Positions 45,608 through 55,502 are shown, counted from the stretch's first letter. The stretch is 64,000 bases of DNA from Rheinheimera sp. MMS21-TC3 (GCF_032229285.1 NZ_CP135084.1:2480001-2544000); one strand, 5' to 3'. The notes: generated from the letters alone by a model not told the origin. Numbers and translations: made by a program.

Positions 45608-46564
45608 TTAGCGAATTACCTTAGCAACAAAGGGGTGAACATCAGACTTGTTATTAACTGTATCTTGCTTTCTTATTTGGCTTACAATCTCAATACTTTT
45701 ACGGGCTTCATCTAAACTAAAACCGCCGCCATTTAAAATATGCTGATAGCTAACTGTATGTAAGTCAGTAAAACCACCTGAGAACTCAATTTCTTTACCA
45801 TCTACAGTTATAGATCGGTAAGTTCTCTGGCCTGCAGCTTTAACACTTTCGGGGATATAGTTGTAATTTACTGATAAAAACCAACGTACTTTAGCATGCT
45901 TAAATTCTAAATAACCTGCACTAGAATCAGCTTGTTTTAGGTGGGCTTCATTTTTAACTAGATCACCAAATACCCAACCTAACATGTCATAAAAATGCAC
46001 ACCAATATTAGTCGCAATACCACCTGATTTTTTATCATCACCTTTCCAAGAGGTGAAATACCAATGGCCCCGGCTTGTTAAATATGTTAAATCGACATCA
46101 AATACTTTATTAGGGTTTTTAGCTACTTCTGCAGCTACATATTCTTTAAGCTCAATAATACTAGGGTGTAACCTTAATTGCAGAATATTATAAACTTGCT
46201 TACCTGTTTCTTCTTGAACTACTTTTAATGCGTCAATATTGTGAGGGTTTAGAACTAAAGGTTTTTCACAAATGGCATGAGCACCGTGACGCAAAGCAAA
46301 GCGGATATGCGAGTCATGTAAGTAGTTTGGCGAAGCAATGCTTACGTAATCTATTAAGGTGCCTTTTCTTTTTAATAAATCTATATGGCGATCAAAGCGC
46401 TCATACTCCACAAAAAAATCTGCTTCTGGAAAATAACTATCAATCACACCGACCGAGTCATTTTTATCCATAGCCGCTACTAGTGTATTACCTGTATCTT
46501 TGATGGCTTTCATATGGCGAGGGGCTATATAACCAGCGGCACCAATCATGGCAAATTGTTTCAT
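45608..46564 (-). CDS. wbpB: UDP-GlcNAcA 3-dehydrogenase, Gfo/Idh/MocA family (WbpB type)
   Basis: 318 aa from ATG 46564 (AGGA 6 nt upstream); a frame extension to 46585 has no ribosome site. It has [18 protein letters not shown], the [19 protein letters not shown] and [12 protein letters not shown] motif (EKP), and [17 protein letters not shown]. It oxidises C3 of UDP-GlcNAcA. It sits between wbpA and wbpD in the biosynthetic order A-B-D-E. Confidence 0.9.
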   Translation of the reverse strand: MKQFAMIGAAGYIAPRHMKAIKDTGNTLVAAMDKNDSVGVIDSYFPEADFFVEYERFDRHIDLLKRKGTLIDYVSIASPNYLHDSHIRFALRHGAHAICEKPLVLNPHNIDALKVVQEETGKQVYNILQLRLHPSIIELKEYVAAEVAKNPNKVFDVDLTYLTSRGHWYFTSWKGDDKKSGGIATNIGVHFYDMLGWVFGDLVKNEAHLKQADSSAGYLEFKHAKVRWFLSVNYNYIPESVKAAGQRTYRSITVDGKEIEFSGGFTDLHTVSYQHILNGGGFSLDEARKSIEIVSQIRKQDTVNNKSDVHPFVAKVIR

Positions 46565-46642
46565 TCTCAATCCTATAGAAATCACTAAATTAAAATATGT
46601 AAATTACTAGTCAAGCTTAAAGCTTTGTTTGAGTCAGCAAGC

Positions 46643-47941
46643 TTATAAACGAATATCAACAGACTCTTTAGGTAACACATACTTTAAATCGTATAAAATG
46701 TGCTGCCGTTTACCTAAAGTTTTAATTTTATCCGGCCCCATCTGTTTAAACTGATCATGACCAACAGCTAACACTATTGCATCATAAGTACTTTGTTTAG
46801 GATTAGGCGTTAACGTTAAACCATACTCGTGCTCAGCTTCAGATCCTGAACACCAAGGGTCTACAACATCTACTTCTATGTTGTAGTCTTTTAGCTCAGT
46901 AACAATATCCACCACTTTGGTATTACGAATATCAGGGCAATTTTCTTTAAAGGTAAGCCCCATAACTAGCACTTTAGCGCCATCGACCTGAATCCGTTTT
47001 TTAAGCATATTTTTTACTAGTTCCGATACTACATGCTTAGCCATACCATCGTTTAAGCGGCGACCAGATAATATAATTTCAGGATGATAACCAATAGACT
47101 GGGCTTTGTGAGTTAAATAGTAAGGGTCAACACCTATACAGTGGCCGCCTACTAAACCTGGACGAAAGGGTAAAAAGTTCCATTTAGTGCCAGCTGCTTC
47201 TAATACTTCTAAAGTATCAATACCAAGCTTATTGAAGATTATTGATAACTCATTAATTAGGGCAATATTAACGTCACGCTGGGTGTTTTCAATTACCTTA
47301 GCGGCTTCTGCCACTTTAATTGAGGATGCTTTATGAGTACCCGCAGTGATAATTGATTTATATAACTGATCTACCGTTTCAGCAACTTCAGCATTTGAAC
47401 CTGAGGTCACTTTTAGTATATTCGTTACACGGTGTTGCTTGTCGCCTGGGTTAATACGCTCTGGTGAATAACCGGCAAAGAAGTCTTTGTTGAATACTAA
47501 GCCAGAAACCCGTTCTACTACGGGGATACATACTTCTTCTGTTGCACCAGGGTAAACTGTTGACTCATAAATAATAATATCGCCTTTAGTTACTACCTTA
47601 CCTAGCATTTCACTGGCTTTTACCAGTGGTGTTAAGTCTGGTTGTTTATGCTCATCTATTGGCGTTGGCACGGTGACAATATAGATATTACAGTTAGCTA
47701 AATCGGCAGCATTATGTGAATAGCTTAACTGCTCTGTTTGCTGTAATTCTTGGTCGCTGACTTCTAAAGTTGAGTCATGGCCAGCTTGTAATTGCTCTAC
47801 CCGGCTTTTATTAATATCAAAACCTAGCGTTGGATATTTTTTACCAAATTCAACGGCTAATGGTAGGCCAACGTAACCTAAACCAATAATTGCTATACGT
47901 GCTTTTGTTAAAGAGCTAATTGAGCTATGCATCCGTTGCAT
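46643..47941 (-). CDS. wbpA: UDP-N-acetylglucosamine 6-dehydrogenase (WbpA/TviB type)
   Basis: 432 aa. It has [22 protein letters not shown] (NAD site), [18 protein letters not shown], the [16 protein letters not shown] substrate loop, [16 protein letters not shown] (catalytic Cys) and [18 protein letters not shown]. It makes UDP-GlcNAcA, first step of the WbpA-B-E-D-I route. ATG 47932 is nine bases from GGAG and may be the true start rather than 47941. It is a close paralogue of the gene at 52975. Confidence 0.91.
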   Translation of the reverse strand: MQRMHSSISSLTKARIAIIGLGYVGLPLAVEFGKKYPTLGFDINKSRVEQLQAGHDSTLEVSDQELQQTEQLSYSHNAADLANCNIYIVTVPTPIDEHKQPDLTPLVKASEMLGKVVTKGDIIIYESTVYPGATEEVCIPVVERVSGLVFNKDFFAGYSPERINPGDKQHRVTNILKVTSGSNAEVAETVDQLYKSIITAGTHKASSIKVAEAAKVIENTQRDVNIALINELSIIFNKLGIDTLEVLEAAGTKWNFLPFRPGLVGGHCIGVDPYYLTHKAQSIGYHPEIILSGRRLNDGMAKHVVSELVKNMLKKRIQVDGAKVLVMGLTFKENCPDIRNTKVVDIVTELKDYNIEVDVVDPWCSGSEAEHEYGLTLTPNPKQSTYDAIVLAVGHDQFKQMGPDKIKTLGKRQHILYDLKYVLPKESVDIRL

Positions 47942-47971
47942 CTCCGAACTAAAAACTGATTAAATTAAAAT

Positions 47972-50155
47972 TTAAGACTGATTATCCGACTTATAAGCAT
48001 AACCATACTGATACTGGTATTGATAACCTGATGCGCGGCGTTCTACACCATTTAAAATAACGCCTTTAATGGTTATGCCGTTCTTTTCAAACCTTTGTAC
48101 TGTGTGTTGCATTTCGTTAACTGGGGTTTGGTCAAAACGGGCTACTAATAAGCTAGTGCCGGCATAGTGGCCAATAATGGCAGCGTCGGTTACGGCTAGT
48201 ATTGGTGGGGTGTCTATTAGTACGTAATCGTAGTCTTTTGCTGCTTGTTCTAATAGCTGTTTCATGCGGTTGTGCATTAATAGCTCGGCAGGGTTTGGTG
48301 CTGCTGTGCCACGTGAGATAAAGTCTAAACCGGGTATATTGGTGACTTGCACTACCTTTTTATAATGTTCGATGCTTTTAGTGTTGTCGGCTACAAAGTC
48401 TGACAAACCAAAGTCATTTTTAACGTGCAGCATTAAGTGGCTGTAGCCACGGCGAATGTCACCGTCTATATACAGCACTCTTTGGCCGCCGGCTGCTAGT
48501 ACAGCCGCTAAGTTAGCGCTGATAAAGCTTTTACCTACCGCTGGGCTGGGGCCTGATACCATAATAATATTGTTTCTGGCTTCTAGCATGGCAAAGTGCA
48601 AACTGGTACGTAAGCCACGCAATGCCTCGATGGCTAAATCGGTTGGGTCTGCCTTGGCAAGTAATAGCGCTTTATTAGCGGCTAATTTATTCTTTTTACC
48701 TATTAATCGGTGCTTTTTATTAAAAGCTTGCTGTTGTTCTGAAAGTGGCACTGAGGCGTAAACGTTAATGCCTACGTCTTCTAGCTCATCGGCACTTTGA
48801 ATGCCCCGGTTTAATGCAGCGCGTACTAAGACTAAAGCCACGGCTAGCATGCCACCTAGTATAGTTGCCATAACCACTATTAATGACTTTTTAGGCGCTA
48901 CTGGTAAAATATTGGTTTCGGCGTGATCTAAAATTCGCACGTTGCCAACAGTGCCAGCTTTTAAAATATTTAGCTCTTGCATCCGGTTTACTAGTTGTAG
49001 GTAAATTTCTTGGTTTACTTCTACATCGCGGGTTAAGCGTAACACTTGCTGCTGGGTTTCGGGCAGATCTTCTATTTGGCTGGTTAGCTTTGCTTGTTCG
49101 GCCATTAAGGTTTGCTTTTGGCTAATAAGCGACTGATAGCTTGGGTGCTGCTTGGTATATAAGCGGCTAAGTTCGGTTTCTTTAATTTGCAGCTCGTTAA
49201 GCTGGCGTTCTACTTCTATTACTTGGCTTAATATGCCTGAGGTTTCAAGCGATAAGTCTACCGACTTACTTTGTAAACGGTATTTATTTAACTGCTCTTC
49301 GGCTTTGGTTAAATTGCGCTTTATATCAGGTATTTGCTGATTTAAAAACACTAGGCTTTTTTCTGCTTCGGCAGCATTACGCTGAATGTTTTGCAGCATA
49401 TATTCTTCGGCTATGGCATTTAACACATTTTTTGCCAGTTGCTTATTATCATGCTGAATGCTGGCGGTTAAAATGCCTGTTTGCTTACCGCGCTCTGACA
49501 CATTTAATAGTTGTTGCCAGTCGTTGATAGCTTTTAAGCGGTTAATTTTAGTTAGGCTATAGCTTTGGGTGTTAGCTAGGTTTGCCGCACTAATATGTAA
49601 AGCCCAGTCGTCGTCTGTTGCTAGCTGGCCAACTTCACCTGCTAATACAGTGTCGTAATTAGCATCGCTAAGGCGAAAGCTATTGTCTTTAAAAGCTAAG
49701 TTTAATTTTTGGCCTATATATTTTTTAGGCACTGTAAACTGTTTAATAATTAATTGATCTTGCTCTGGGCTACGGCGGGCTAAAAAGCCGCCTATAACCG
49801 GCATATAGTTAGGTGTGGCTATAGTGGTTAAGTCTAATTGGTCTACCACGCTGCCTATAATCATGCGTGATTTAATAATTTCTATTTCTGTTGCAGCTTC
49901 GCTTTCGCCTGCAAACATTTCACCCATTTCGCCTAACATTGGCATGCCAGTTGATTTTTTTTCTACTTGCAAAAGCGCATCGGCACGGTAGATAGGCGTT
50001 GCTAATAAGGCATAGCTTACACCCACTACGCAAAATATGGCTGTAATAGCAATAATTAGCCATTTATGATCTAGCAGCTGGCCAAATAGCCGAGCCAGAT
50101 CGATTTCATTGCTGGTATTTTGCATTGAATTTTGAGAGTTGGATGCTTGTTGCAT
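47972..50155 (-). CDS. wzc: Polysaccharide co-polymerase/tyrosine autokinase (Wzc-like)
   Basis: 727 aa. An N-terminal Wzz domain carries membrane helix 1 (about 33-53), a long coiled-coil periplasmic region (about 240-390) and helix 2 (about 425-445). A BY-kinase domain follows, with Walker A GPSPAVGKSFISANLAAVLA near residue 531, VLYIDGDIRRG and YVLIDTPPIL. The C-terminus holds a Tyr cluster (GYQYQYQYGYAYK), the autophosphorylation tail. It controls chain length and export together with Wza and Wzb. Confidence 0.93.
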   Translation of the reverse strand: MQQASNSQNSMQNTSNEIDLARLFGQLLDHKWLIIAITAIFCVVGVSYALLATPIYRADALLQVEKKSTGMPMLGEMGEMFAGESEAATEIEIIKSRMIIGSVVDQLDLTTIATPNYMPVIGGFLARRSPEQDQLIIKQFTVPKKYIGQKLNLAFKDNSFRLSDANYDTVLAGEVGQLATDDDWALHISAANLANTQSYSLTKINRLKAINDWQQLLNVSERGKQTGILTASIQHDNKQLAKNVLNAIAEEYMLQNIQRNAAEAEKSLVFLNQQIPDIKRNLTKAEEQLNKYRLQSKSVDLSLETSGILSQVIEVERQLNELQIKETELSRLYTKQHPSYQSLISQKQTLMAEQAKLTSQIEDLPETQQQVLRLTRDVEVNQEIYLQLVNRMQELNILKAGTVGNVRILDHAETNILPVAPKKSLIVVMATILGGMLAVALVLVRAALNRGIQSADELEDVGINVYASVPLSEQQQAFNKKHRLIGKKNKLAANKALLLAKADPTDLAIEALRGLRTSLHFAMLEARNNIIMVSGPSPAVGKSFISANLAAVLAAGGQRVLYIDGDIRRGYSHLMLHVKNDFGLSDFVADNTKSIEHYKKVVQVTNIPGLDFISRGTAAPNPAELLMHNRMKQLLEQAAKDYDYVLIDTPPILAVTDAAIIGHYAGTSLLVARFDQTPVNEMQHTVQRFEKNGITIKGVILNGVERRASGYQYQYQYGYAYKSDNQS

Positions 50156-50178
50156 TATGTCATAACCCTATGAGTAAA

Positions 50179-50634
50179 TTAGTTTAGCTTAGTGCACCAA
50201 GTTGCCACTGCAGCATCTATTAGTTGATAAACGTGCTGGTAGACTTCTTCGCTTTTTTTGTATGGATCGGGAATATCTTTACTGCTGGTGTTGGTAAGCC
50301 ACTGGCCTAGCAACATAGTTTTGGCGTGTGCCTCTGGGTAGCGCTTGGCAATAATGTTTCGTTGCTGAGCTTCCATTACTAATATTAAATCGTATTGGCT
50401 TATCAGCTGTTGGTTTAATTGTTGCGCTTGGTGCTTGGGACTAATTAAACCGTTTTGAGCGGCAATTTGTTTAGCTGTGGCATCCATGTCCCAGCCTGTA
50501 CCATCACTATGAATACAGGCTTGTAAACCAGCTGAGGCGATATGTTTATGTGGTAACTTTTGTTTAAGTAAAAATTCGGCTGTTGGACTACGACAAATAT
50601 TACCTAAACATACCACTAAAATATTATTAAACAT
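50179..50634 (-). CDS. wzb: Low-molecular-weight protein-tyrosine phosphatase (Wzb-like)
   Basis: 151 aa. It has ILVVCLGNICRSPTAE, with the CX5R(S/T) phosphatase loop near residues 9-16, and DIPDPYKKS with the general-acid Asp. It dephosphorylates Wzc. It lies 22 bp after wza and 23 bp before wzc in the standard wza-wzb-wzc order. Confidence 0.95.
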   Translation of the reverse strand: MFNNILVVCLGNICRSPTAEFLLKQKLPHKHIASAGLQACIHSDGTGWDMDATAKQIAAQNGLISPKHQAQQLNQQLISQYDLILVMEAQQRNIIAKRYPEAHAKTMLLGQWLTNTSSKDIPDPYKKSEEVYQHVYQLIDAAVATWCTKLN

Positions 50635-50656
50635 TATTCTCCTTCTTTGTTATTTG

Positions 50657-51790
50657 CTACTTAAGATCGCTTTGAAAACGACCAATTGAGTATAAACCCG
50701 TAATTGATGGCAATAATTGACTGATTACACGGTTCCAACGCGCAACCGGTGCTGCGGTAACATAAATAACATCGCGCTGTTGTAACTGAAATTGTTCGGC
50801 CATTATAAGCGCAGTAGCGTTTTTAGCATTTAACTGGAACACATCGGCTAAACGACCACTATCAGCTGCAGCTTGGCGAATAACAAATACGCCAGAAGCA
50901 TCGGCTGTTTGCTCATATAAACCACCTGCTTCTGCTAAGGCTTCGGCTAGGCTCATACCATTGCGACCCATTAAGTAGCTTTTTGGCTGCCGTACTTCAC
51001 CTAACACAAACACTTTATTGTCGTCGTTACGGGCAACATGCAAAACGTCATTACGCTTTAGCATAATGTTTTGCTCGGTATTACCTTGTTGATATAGCTT
51101 GCGTAAGCTAAATTTTTGCTCTTTGCCATCGCGCAATAAACTTACTTGCTCCCAGTTAGCGGCTTCGGTTAAACCACCTGAGGCATTAATGGCTTCTATT
51201 AAACTGGTTGGAACGTTAGTTACTGGTAATACACCTGGTTTTTGTACCTCGCCAGTAACATAAATACGTTGGCTACGAAAGCTAGCCACAGTAACATCAA
51301 CTTGCGGCTTTTCAATGTATTTACCTAAATGATGGGCTAATAAATAGCGAATTTCGGTTACTTTTAAACCTTCAACTTCTAACCAGCCAATATAAGGGTA
51401 AAAAATACGGCCATCATTATGCACCCAAGTACCAGCATCTTCTGGGCTACGCATTGAACCTGCCGGTATGGTTAGTTCTGGATGTTCCCAAACGGTAATA
51501 TTAAGAACATCACCGCGACCAACTCGATAGTCGTAATCTTTTTGTTCTTGCTCAAAGCTAGTGTTAGCCACTAAGTCTGTAGCGGGTTGGCGCATTAATT
51601 TGTTTTCGGCAATAACTTGTGGGGTAATATTATAAAATTTTATTTTATTATCTAACCCTGGCGCGGCTTCATCTGACTTAACAAAGCTACCCGGTGCTAA
51701 CATACAACCACTTAACATAAGTACAGCACAGCTAGAAACGATTGCTTTAAGGGGTGTTTGACCAAAAAACAATTTGGAAAACAATGTCAT
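50657..51790 (-). CDS. wza: Outer-membrane polysaccharide export lipoprotein (Wza)
   Basis: 377 aa. The lipoprotein signal ends LMLSGCMLAPGS (lipobox Leu-Ser-Gly-Cys). A Poly_export domain (DYRVGRGDVLNITVWEHPELT) is followed by SLBB repeats (RIYVTGEVQKPGVLPV, KVFVLGEVRQPKSYLM) and a C-terminal amphipathic helix region (APVARWNRVISQLLPSITGLYS). It forms the octameric exit channel for cluster B polymer. It is first gene of the operon, with a likely promoter at 51874-51902. Confidence 0.94.
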   Translation of the reverse strand: MTLFSKLFFGQTPLKAIVSSCAVLMLSGCMLAPGSFVKSDEAAPGLDNKIKFYNITPQVIAENKLMRQPATDLVANTSFEQEQKDYDYRVGRGDVLNITVWEHPELTIPAGSMRSPEDAGTWVHNDGRIFYPYIGWLEVEGLKVTEIRYLLAHHLGKYIEKPQVDVTVASFRSQRIYVTGEVQKPGVLPVTNVPTSLIEAINASGGLTEAANWEQVSLLRDGKEQKFSLRKLYQQGNTEQNIMLKRNDVLHVARNDDNKVFVLGEVRQPKSYLMGRNGMSLAEALAEAGGLYEQTADASGVFVIRQAAADSGRLADVFQLNAKNATALIMAEQFQLQQRDVIYVTAAPVARWNRVISQLLPSITGLYSIGRFQSDLK

Positions 51791-51873
51791 AAATAGCTAC
51801 CTTTTTTATATACACAAACTAGTGCCTCTGAATTATTAAAATCAGAATTATTGGCCATTATTTAAAGCGCGTA

Positions 51874-51902
51874 AGTATACCCTAAATAATTTTATTTGTA
51901 TT
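51874..51902 (-). promoter_or_regulatory. Probable promoter of the wza operon
   Basis: Minus-strand -10 TATACT (51879-51874) with a 17-bp spacer and a weak -35 AATACA (51902-51897), about 84 bp before ATG 51790; AAGGT precedes the ATG. No JUMPStart/ops element was seen between it and wza. Confidence 0.4.
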
Positions 51903-51904
51903 AA

Positions 51905-51950
51905 TAATTACAGTTTTAAGTGCACTGTTTAGTGCTTAGAATTTAACACT
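51905..51950. repeat. Degenerate heptamer repeat at the rmlD remnant
   Basis: 7-mers such as TTTAGTG, CTTAGAA, TTTAACA run up to and include the stop codon of the rmlD fragment. Confidence 0.45.
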
Positions 51951-52080
51951 ACTTGCCATTCAGCGTAATACAGCTGCACTGCAAGCTTTCCTGCCACGGT
52001 GGTAAAGTTATCCCATATTGCTGTTGTATTTTTTGACCGCTTAGAACACTAAAGTTTGGCCTTGCTGCTGACCAGCTTTT
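51949..52080 (-). pseudogene. Remnant of an rmlD 3' end
   Basis: Minus-strand frame from 52080 to TAG at 51951-51949 encodes 43 residues including SAARPNFSVLSGQKIQQQYG and PPWQESL. This aligns with the C-terminus of the intact RmlD in this window (TRPAYSILNSQKISNHYG...W-DAL), keeping RP-x-(Y/F)-S-(I/V)-L-x-x-QKI and YG. No upstream RmlD coding remains: the reading breaks near 52085 and the transposase palindrome starts at 52108. It is therefore a decayed second copy, leaving only the tail. It lies in the 439-bp gap between wza and the transposase. Confidence 0.78.
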
Positions 52081-52107
52081 GTGAATGCATATTTCCCCCC
52101 TTTAAAA

Positions 52108-52158
52108 GGGGTCAGAGTGATTTTTAAGAGACATAGATACATAAAATCACTCTGACCC
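52108..52158. repeat. REP-like palindrome, left of the transposase
   Basis: GGGGTCAGAGTGATTT (from 52108) pairs with AAATCACTCTGACCC (ending 52158) around a 19-nt loop. An additional CCCC-TTTAAAA-GGGG dyad overlaps its left side. It has the same stem as the palindrome at 52923-52969. The rest of the gap to the transposase ATG (52159-52229) shows no other feature. Confidence 0.8.
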
Positions 52159-52229
52159 ATTTTATTGCATTAATTATTTGCTTGGCTATATTTTACAAGT
52201 AATACCAATTAAATTTACAATAAATAAAT

Positions 52230-52913
52230 ATGGCGCGTAGAAAGAGAATTTTAATAACTGGAATGCCTTACCATGTTGTACAGCGTGGTCATAATCGCGC
52301 TAATTGTTTTTATGATGAGGCTGATAAAGCCTGTTATTTGTCTATATTGGCTAGACACCTTACTGCTTATGGAGTGCAATTACATGCCTTTGTATTGATG
52401 AGTAATCATGTTCATTTGTTATTAACGGCTAACCAAGATGGCATGATTTCAAAGCTGATACAGAATTTAGGGCGTGATTATGTTCATTATTTTAATAAGC
52501 GCTATCAACGCGTGGGGACATTATGGGATGGTAGATTTAAAGATAGTTTGGTAGACACTGATCAATATTTTCTTACTTGTCAGCGTTATATTGAGTTAAA
52601 CCCTGTTCGAGCCGGTATGGTTTTGCACCCTGCTGATTATCATTGGTCTAGTTACCACGCTAATGCTAGCGGAGTAAATATTAGCATTGTTACTCCGCAT
52701 CGGGTGTACTTAAACTTAGCTGACACTTTAGAGCAACGATTAGTAAATTATCGGGCGTTATTTGAGCTTGGTATTTCTGATAAAGATCTTAATGCCATTC
52801 GTTCGGCGCTTAATCATAATTATCCTTTAGCGGATGAAGGTTTTATTGCTGCACTTACTAACAAATATAATGTGAGCTTTGGCCGCAGGCTTAAAGGCCG
52901 GCCATGTAAATAA
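52230..52913 (+). mobile_element. REP-associated tyrosine transposase (RAYT, Y1/IS200-like)
   Basis: 227 aa, encoded by a complete gene. It begins ARRKRILITGMPYHVVQRGHNR, has the HUH metal motif in FVLMSNHVHLLL, GTLWDGRFKDSLV, and the catalytic-Tyr region YFLTCQRYIELNPVRAG, all typical of RAYT/TnpA_REP proteins. They are single-strand nucleases that act on REP palindromes and are usually present as one copy. Two REP-like palindromes flank it, and it lies on the opposite strand to the surrounding operons. It separates wza from the tviB-tviC-wecB genes and sits beside the rmlD remnant. Confidence 0.93.
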
Positions 52914-52922
52914 AAGGGCACA

Positions 52923-52969
52923 AAAAAGGGGTCAGAGTGATTTTAAGTAAATCACTCTGACCCCTTTTT
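52923..52969. repeat. REP-like palindrome, right of the transposase (also a likely terminator)
   Basis: AAAAAGGGGTCAGAGTGATTT pairs base for base with its complement ending CCCCTTTTT, with a 5-nt loop. It ends six bases before the tviB stop. With its T-run it can terminate transcription from both sides. Confidence 0.85.
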
Positions 52970-52974
52970 ATTGG

Positions 52975-54252
52975 TTACAACCGGAGATCACAATCATTAG
53001 CCGGTAGGATGTACTTTAAGTCGTATAGTACGTGTTCTGGTTTCATTAAGGCTTTAATGCCGCTGATGCCTAGTTCGCGAAATTGATTATGGGCTACAGC
53101 GACGATAGCGGCGTCGTAACTGGCTGGGTTAGGTTGTTTTACTAGCGTTATGCCGTATTCGTGTTCGGCTTGGGCTGTGTCTACCCATGGGTCGTAAACG
53201 TCGGCTTGGACGCCGTATTCGGCGAGTTCGGTTAGCATGTCGACGACTTTAGTGTTGCGAATATCTGGGCAGTTTTCTTTAAAGGTTAAGCCCATTACTA
53301 GCACTTTAGCGCCTGAGACATGAATGCGGCGTTTTATCATGGCTTTTACTAGTTCGCTTATAACATAGCGGCCCATGCTGTCGTTGATGCGACGGCCGGC
53401 TAAGATAACCTCGGGGTTATAGCCAATAGATTGCGCTTTATGGGTTAAGTAATAAGGGTCAACCCCTATGCAGTGGCCGCCAACTAAACCTGGGCGAAAC
53501 GGTAAGAAGTTCCATTTAGTGCCTGCGGCTAATAGCACTTCTTCGGTATCTATGCCCAACTTGTTAAAAATAACCGCTAATTCGTTAATTAAAGCGATAT
53601 TTAAATCTCGTTGGGTGTTTTCTATTACTTTGGCCGCTTCGGCAACTCGGATAGAGCTGGCTTTGTAAGTACCAGCAGTAATAATGCTGGCATAAAGCGA
53701 ATCAACAAAAGTGGCTATTTCGGGCGTTGAGCCTGAAGTGACTTTTTTAATGGTGGTCACGCGGTGTTCTTTATCGCCCGGGTTAATACGCTCTGGGCTA
53801 TAACCGGCAAAAAAATCAACATTGTATTTAAGGCCTGATACCCGTTCAATAACCGGAATACAGTCTTCTTCGGTTGCACCTGGGTACACAGTTGATTCGT
53901 AAATAACGATATCGCCTTTTTTAACCACTTTACCTAAGGTTTCTGAGGCTTTTATTAACGGCGTTAAATCGGGCTGGCGATGTTTATCTATTGGCGTTGG
54001 CACAGTAACTATATAAATATTGGCTTGTTTTAAATCAGCTACTTGGCTGCTAAAGCTAAGCTGGCTAGCTTGCTTTAATTCCTCTGGGCTTACTTCTAAG
54101 GTATGGTCTTCACCTTGACTTAACTCGGCAACCCGAGCTTGATTAATATCAAAACCCATAGTTGGGTAATGCTTGCCAAACTCAACCGCTAACGGCAAAC
54201 CGACATAGCCTAAACCGATAATAGCGATATTTACATTTTTTAATGCTGTCAT
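52975..54252 (-). CDS. tviB: UDP-N-acetyl-glucosamine/galactosamine dehydrogenase (TviB/WbpO type)
   Basis: 425 aa, closely similar to the wbpA-position paralogue at 46643. It has [66 protein letters not shown] (Cys nucleophile) and [22 protein letters not shown], and ends [16 protein letters not shown] as TviB does. With TviC and WecB encoded just upstream it could supply UDP-GlcNAcA and UDP-GalNAcA. Keeping two such dehydrogenases suggests two separately regulated pools or two recombined clusters. Confidence 0.91.
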   Translation of the reverse strand: MTALKNVNIAIIGLGYVGLPLAVEFGKHYPTMGFDINQARVAELSQGEDHTLEVSPEELKQASQLSFSSQVADLKQANIYIVTVPTPIDKHRQPDLTPLIKASETLGKVVKKGDIVIYESTVYPGATEEDCIPVIERVSGLKYNVDFFAGYSPERINPGDKEHRVTTIKKVTSGSTPEIATFVDSLYASIITAGTYKASSIRVAEAAKVIENTQRDLNIALINELAVIFNKLGIDTEEVLLAAGTKWNFLPFRPGLVGGHCIGVDPYYLTHKAQSIGYNPEVILAGRRINDSMGRYVISELVKAMIKRRIHVSGAKVLVMGLTFKENCPDIRNTKVVDMLTELAEYGVQADVYDPWVDTAQAEHEYGITLVKQPNPASYDAAIVAVAHNQFRELGISGIKALMKPEHVLYDLKYILPANDCDLRL

Positions 54253-54312
54253 TCTGAATTATCCATAAATATTTGTTAAAAGCAGTGACGGGCAGCTGCG
54301 TTGCTGTGACTA

Positions 54313-54402
54313 GTTACCTTTAGTAACAGTGACTAGCTCACTAGGTGAGCAGTGACCGTTCGCAAAGCGAACTAGTTACCTGTCACCGCTTGCGAAGCAA
54401 GC
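54313..54402. repeat. Mini-hairpin array B (four units)
   Basis: Hairpins GTTAC-CTTTA-GTAAC (54313-54327), GCTCAC-TAG-GTGAGC (54336-54350), GTTCGC-AAA-GCGAAC (54358-54372) and GCTTGC-GAA-GCAAGC (54388-54402), separated by AGTGACTA, AGTGACC and a longer TAGTTACCTGTCACC spacer. Units start about 22-30 nt apart. The design matches array A at 33695-33773 but shares no stem with it exactly. It lies in the tviC-tviB gap. Confidence 0.7.
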
Positions 54403-54411
54403 TCGTCACTC

Positions 54412-54441
54412 AACAAAAAGCTGACTAGTCAGCTTTTTGTT
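54412..54441 (-). terminator. 30-bp perfect palindrome at the tviC stop codon
   Basis: AACAAAAAGCTGACT is followed directly by its exact complement, centred between 54426 and 54427. It contains the last codons and TAG stop of tviC. A-run, stem and T-run make it look like a bidirectional Rho-independent terminator, although tviB follows in the same direction. Confidence 0.65.
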
Positions 54442-55438
54442 GCTGCACATACCACGGCATTGCTTGTTTTAAACCGTCTAAAATTCTAAATTCTGGCTTG
54501 TAGCCTAATATTTGTTTGGCTTTGCTGATATCGGCTTGCGAGTGGCGTACGTCGCCGGCGCGGAAGTCTTGGTAATGCGGTGCGCGGGCGTATTGTACGT
54601 TATTTTCAGCTAGGCATTGTACTAAAGCATCAAACAATTGGTTTAGTGTGGTTCTGTCACCTACTGCGACATTAAAGACTTCACTTTTTTCAATTGGGCT
54701 TAGTGCGGCGCGTAAGTTGGCTTGTACCGCATTGGCCACAAAGCAAAAATCGCGACTGGTTTCGCCATCGCCATTAATTTTTACTTCTTGGTTGGCTATC
54801 ATGGCGGCGGTCCATTTGGGGATAACAGCAGCATAAGCACCGTTGGGGTCTTGCCTTGGGCCAAAGACATTAAAATAACGCAAGCCAACACTATGAAAAC
54901 CATAAGTACGTGAGAAAACATCGGCATACAACTCGTTAACGTATTTAGTTACCGCATAAGGCGATAAAGGCTTGCCAATATTGTCTTCTACTTTAGGCAG
55001 CGCTGGGTGATCGCCATAAGTAGAGCTTGAAGCAGCATAAACAAAACGTTTAACTTTAGCCTCACGCGCAGCTTGCAGCATATTTAAAAAGCCGCTGATA
55101 TTAGTATCATTAGTTGCGATAGGGTCGTTAATTGACCGTGGCACTGAGCCTAAAGCGGCTTGGTGCAGCACATAGTCTACGCCTTCGCAGGCTAACTGGC
55201 AGTCGCTTAAACTGCGAATATCGCCTTCAATAAAACTAAAATTTTGCCATTGCTGTTTGCTGACTAACTGCTGCACTTGATGCAAGTTATGTTGATGACC
55301 AGTAGCAAAGTTATCTAACCCTACTACGGTTTGATTATATTTTAATAAGGTTTCTACTAAGTTAGAACCAATAAAGCCTGCACAGCCAGTAACTAACCAA
55401 CGAGCATTTCCTTGCTTTAGGTTTGCAATAATATCCAT
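54425..55438 (-). CDS. tviC: UDP-N-acetylglucosamine(-uronate) 4-epimerase (TviC/WbpP type)
   Basis: 337 aa extended SDR. It has [51 protein letters not shown] (YxxxK) and [24 protein letters not shown]. This form of the enzyme acts on UDP-GlcNAc or UDP-GlcNAcA rather than UDP-glucose. It pairs with TviB for UDP-GalNAcA synthesis as in Vi antigen. The C-terminus overlaps a 30-bp palindrome. Confidence 0.9.
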   Translation of the reverse strand: MDIIANLKQGNARWLVTGCAGFIGSNLVETLLKYNQTVVGLDNFATGHQHNLHQVQQLVSKQQWQNFSFIEGDIRSLSDCQLACEGVDYVLHQAALGSVPRSINDPIATNDTNISGFLNMLQAAREAKVKRFVYAASSSTYGDHPALPKVEDNIGKPLSPYAVTKYVNELYADVFSRTYGFHSVGLRYFNVFGPRQDPNGAYAAVIPKWTAAMIANQEVKINGDGETSRDFCFVANAVQANLRAALSPIEKSEVFNVAVGDRTTLNQLFDALVQCLAENNVQYARAPHYQDFRAGDVRHSQADISKAKQILGYKPEFRILDGLKQAMPWYVQQQKAD

Positions 55439-55502
55439 TTATGTCCTCTATTTGTATTTTGTAGCAACTGTTCTGGTTAACTTGTTTAGCTAGCTGTTTT
55501 GG

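Noticed and set aside
51790..51960. JUMPStart/ops element for RfaH before the wza operon
   Set aside because: No GGCGGTAG-type core on the coding strand in the leader of wza, rmlB, the SLBB gene or wecB.
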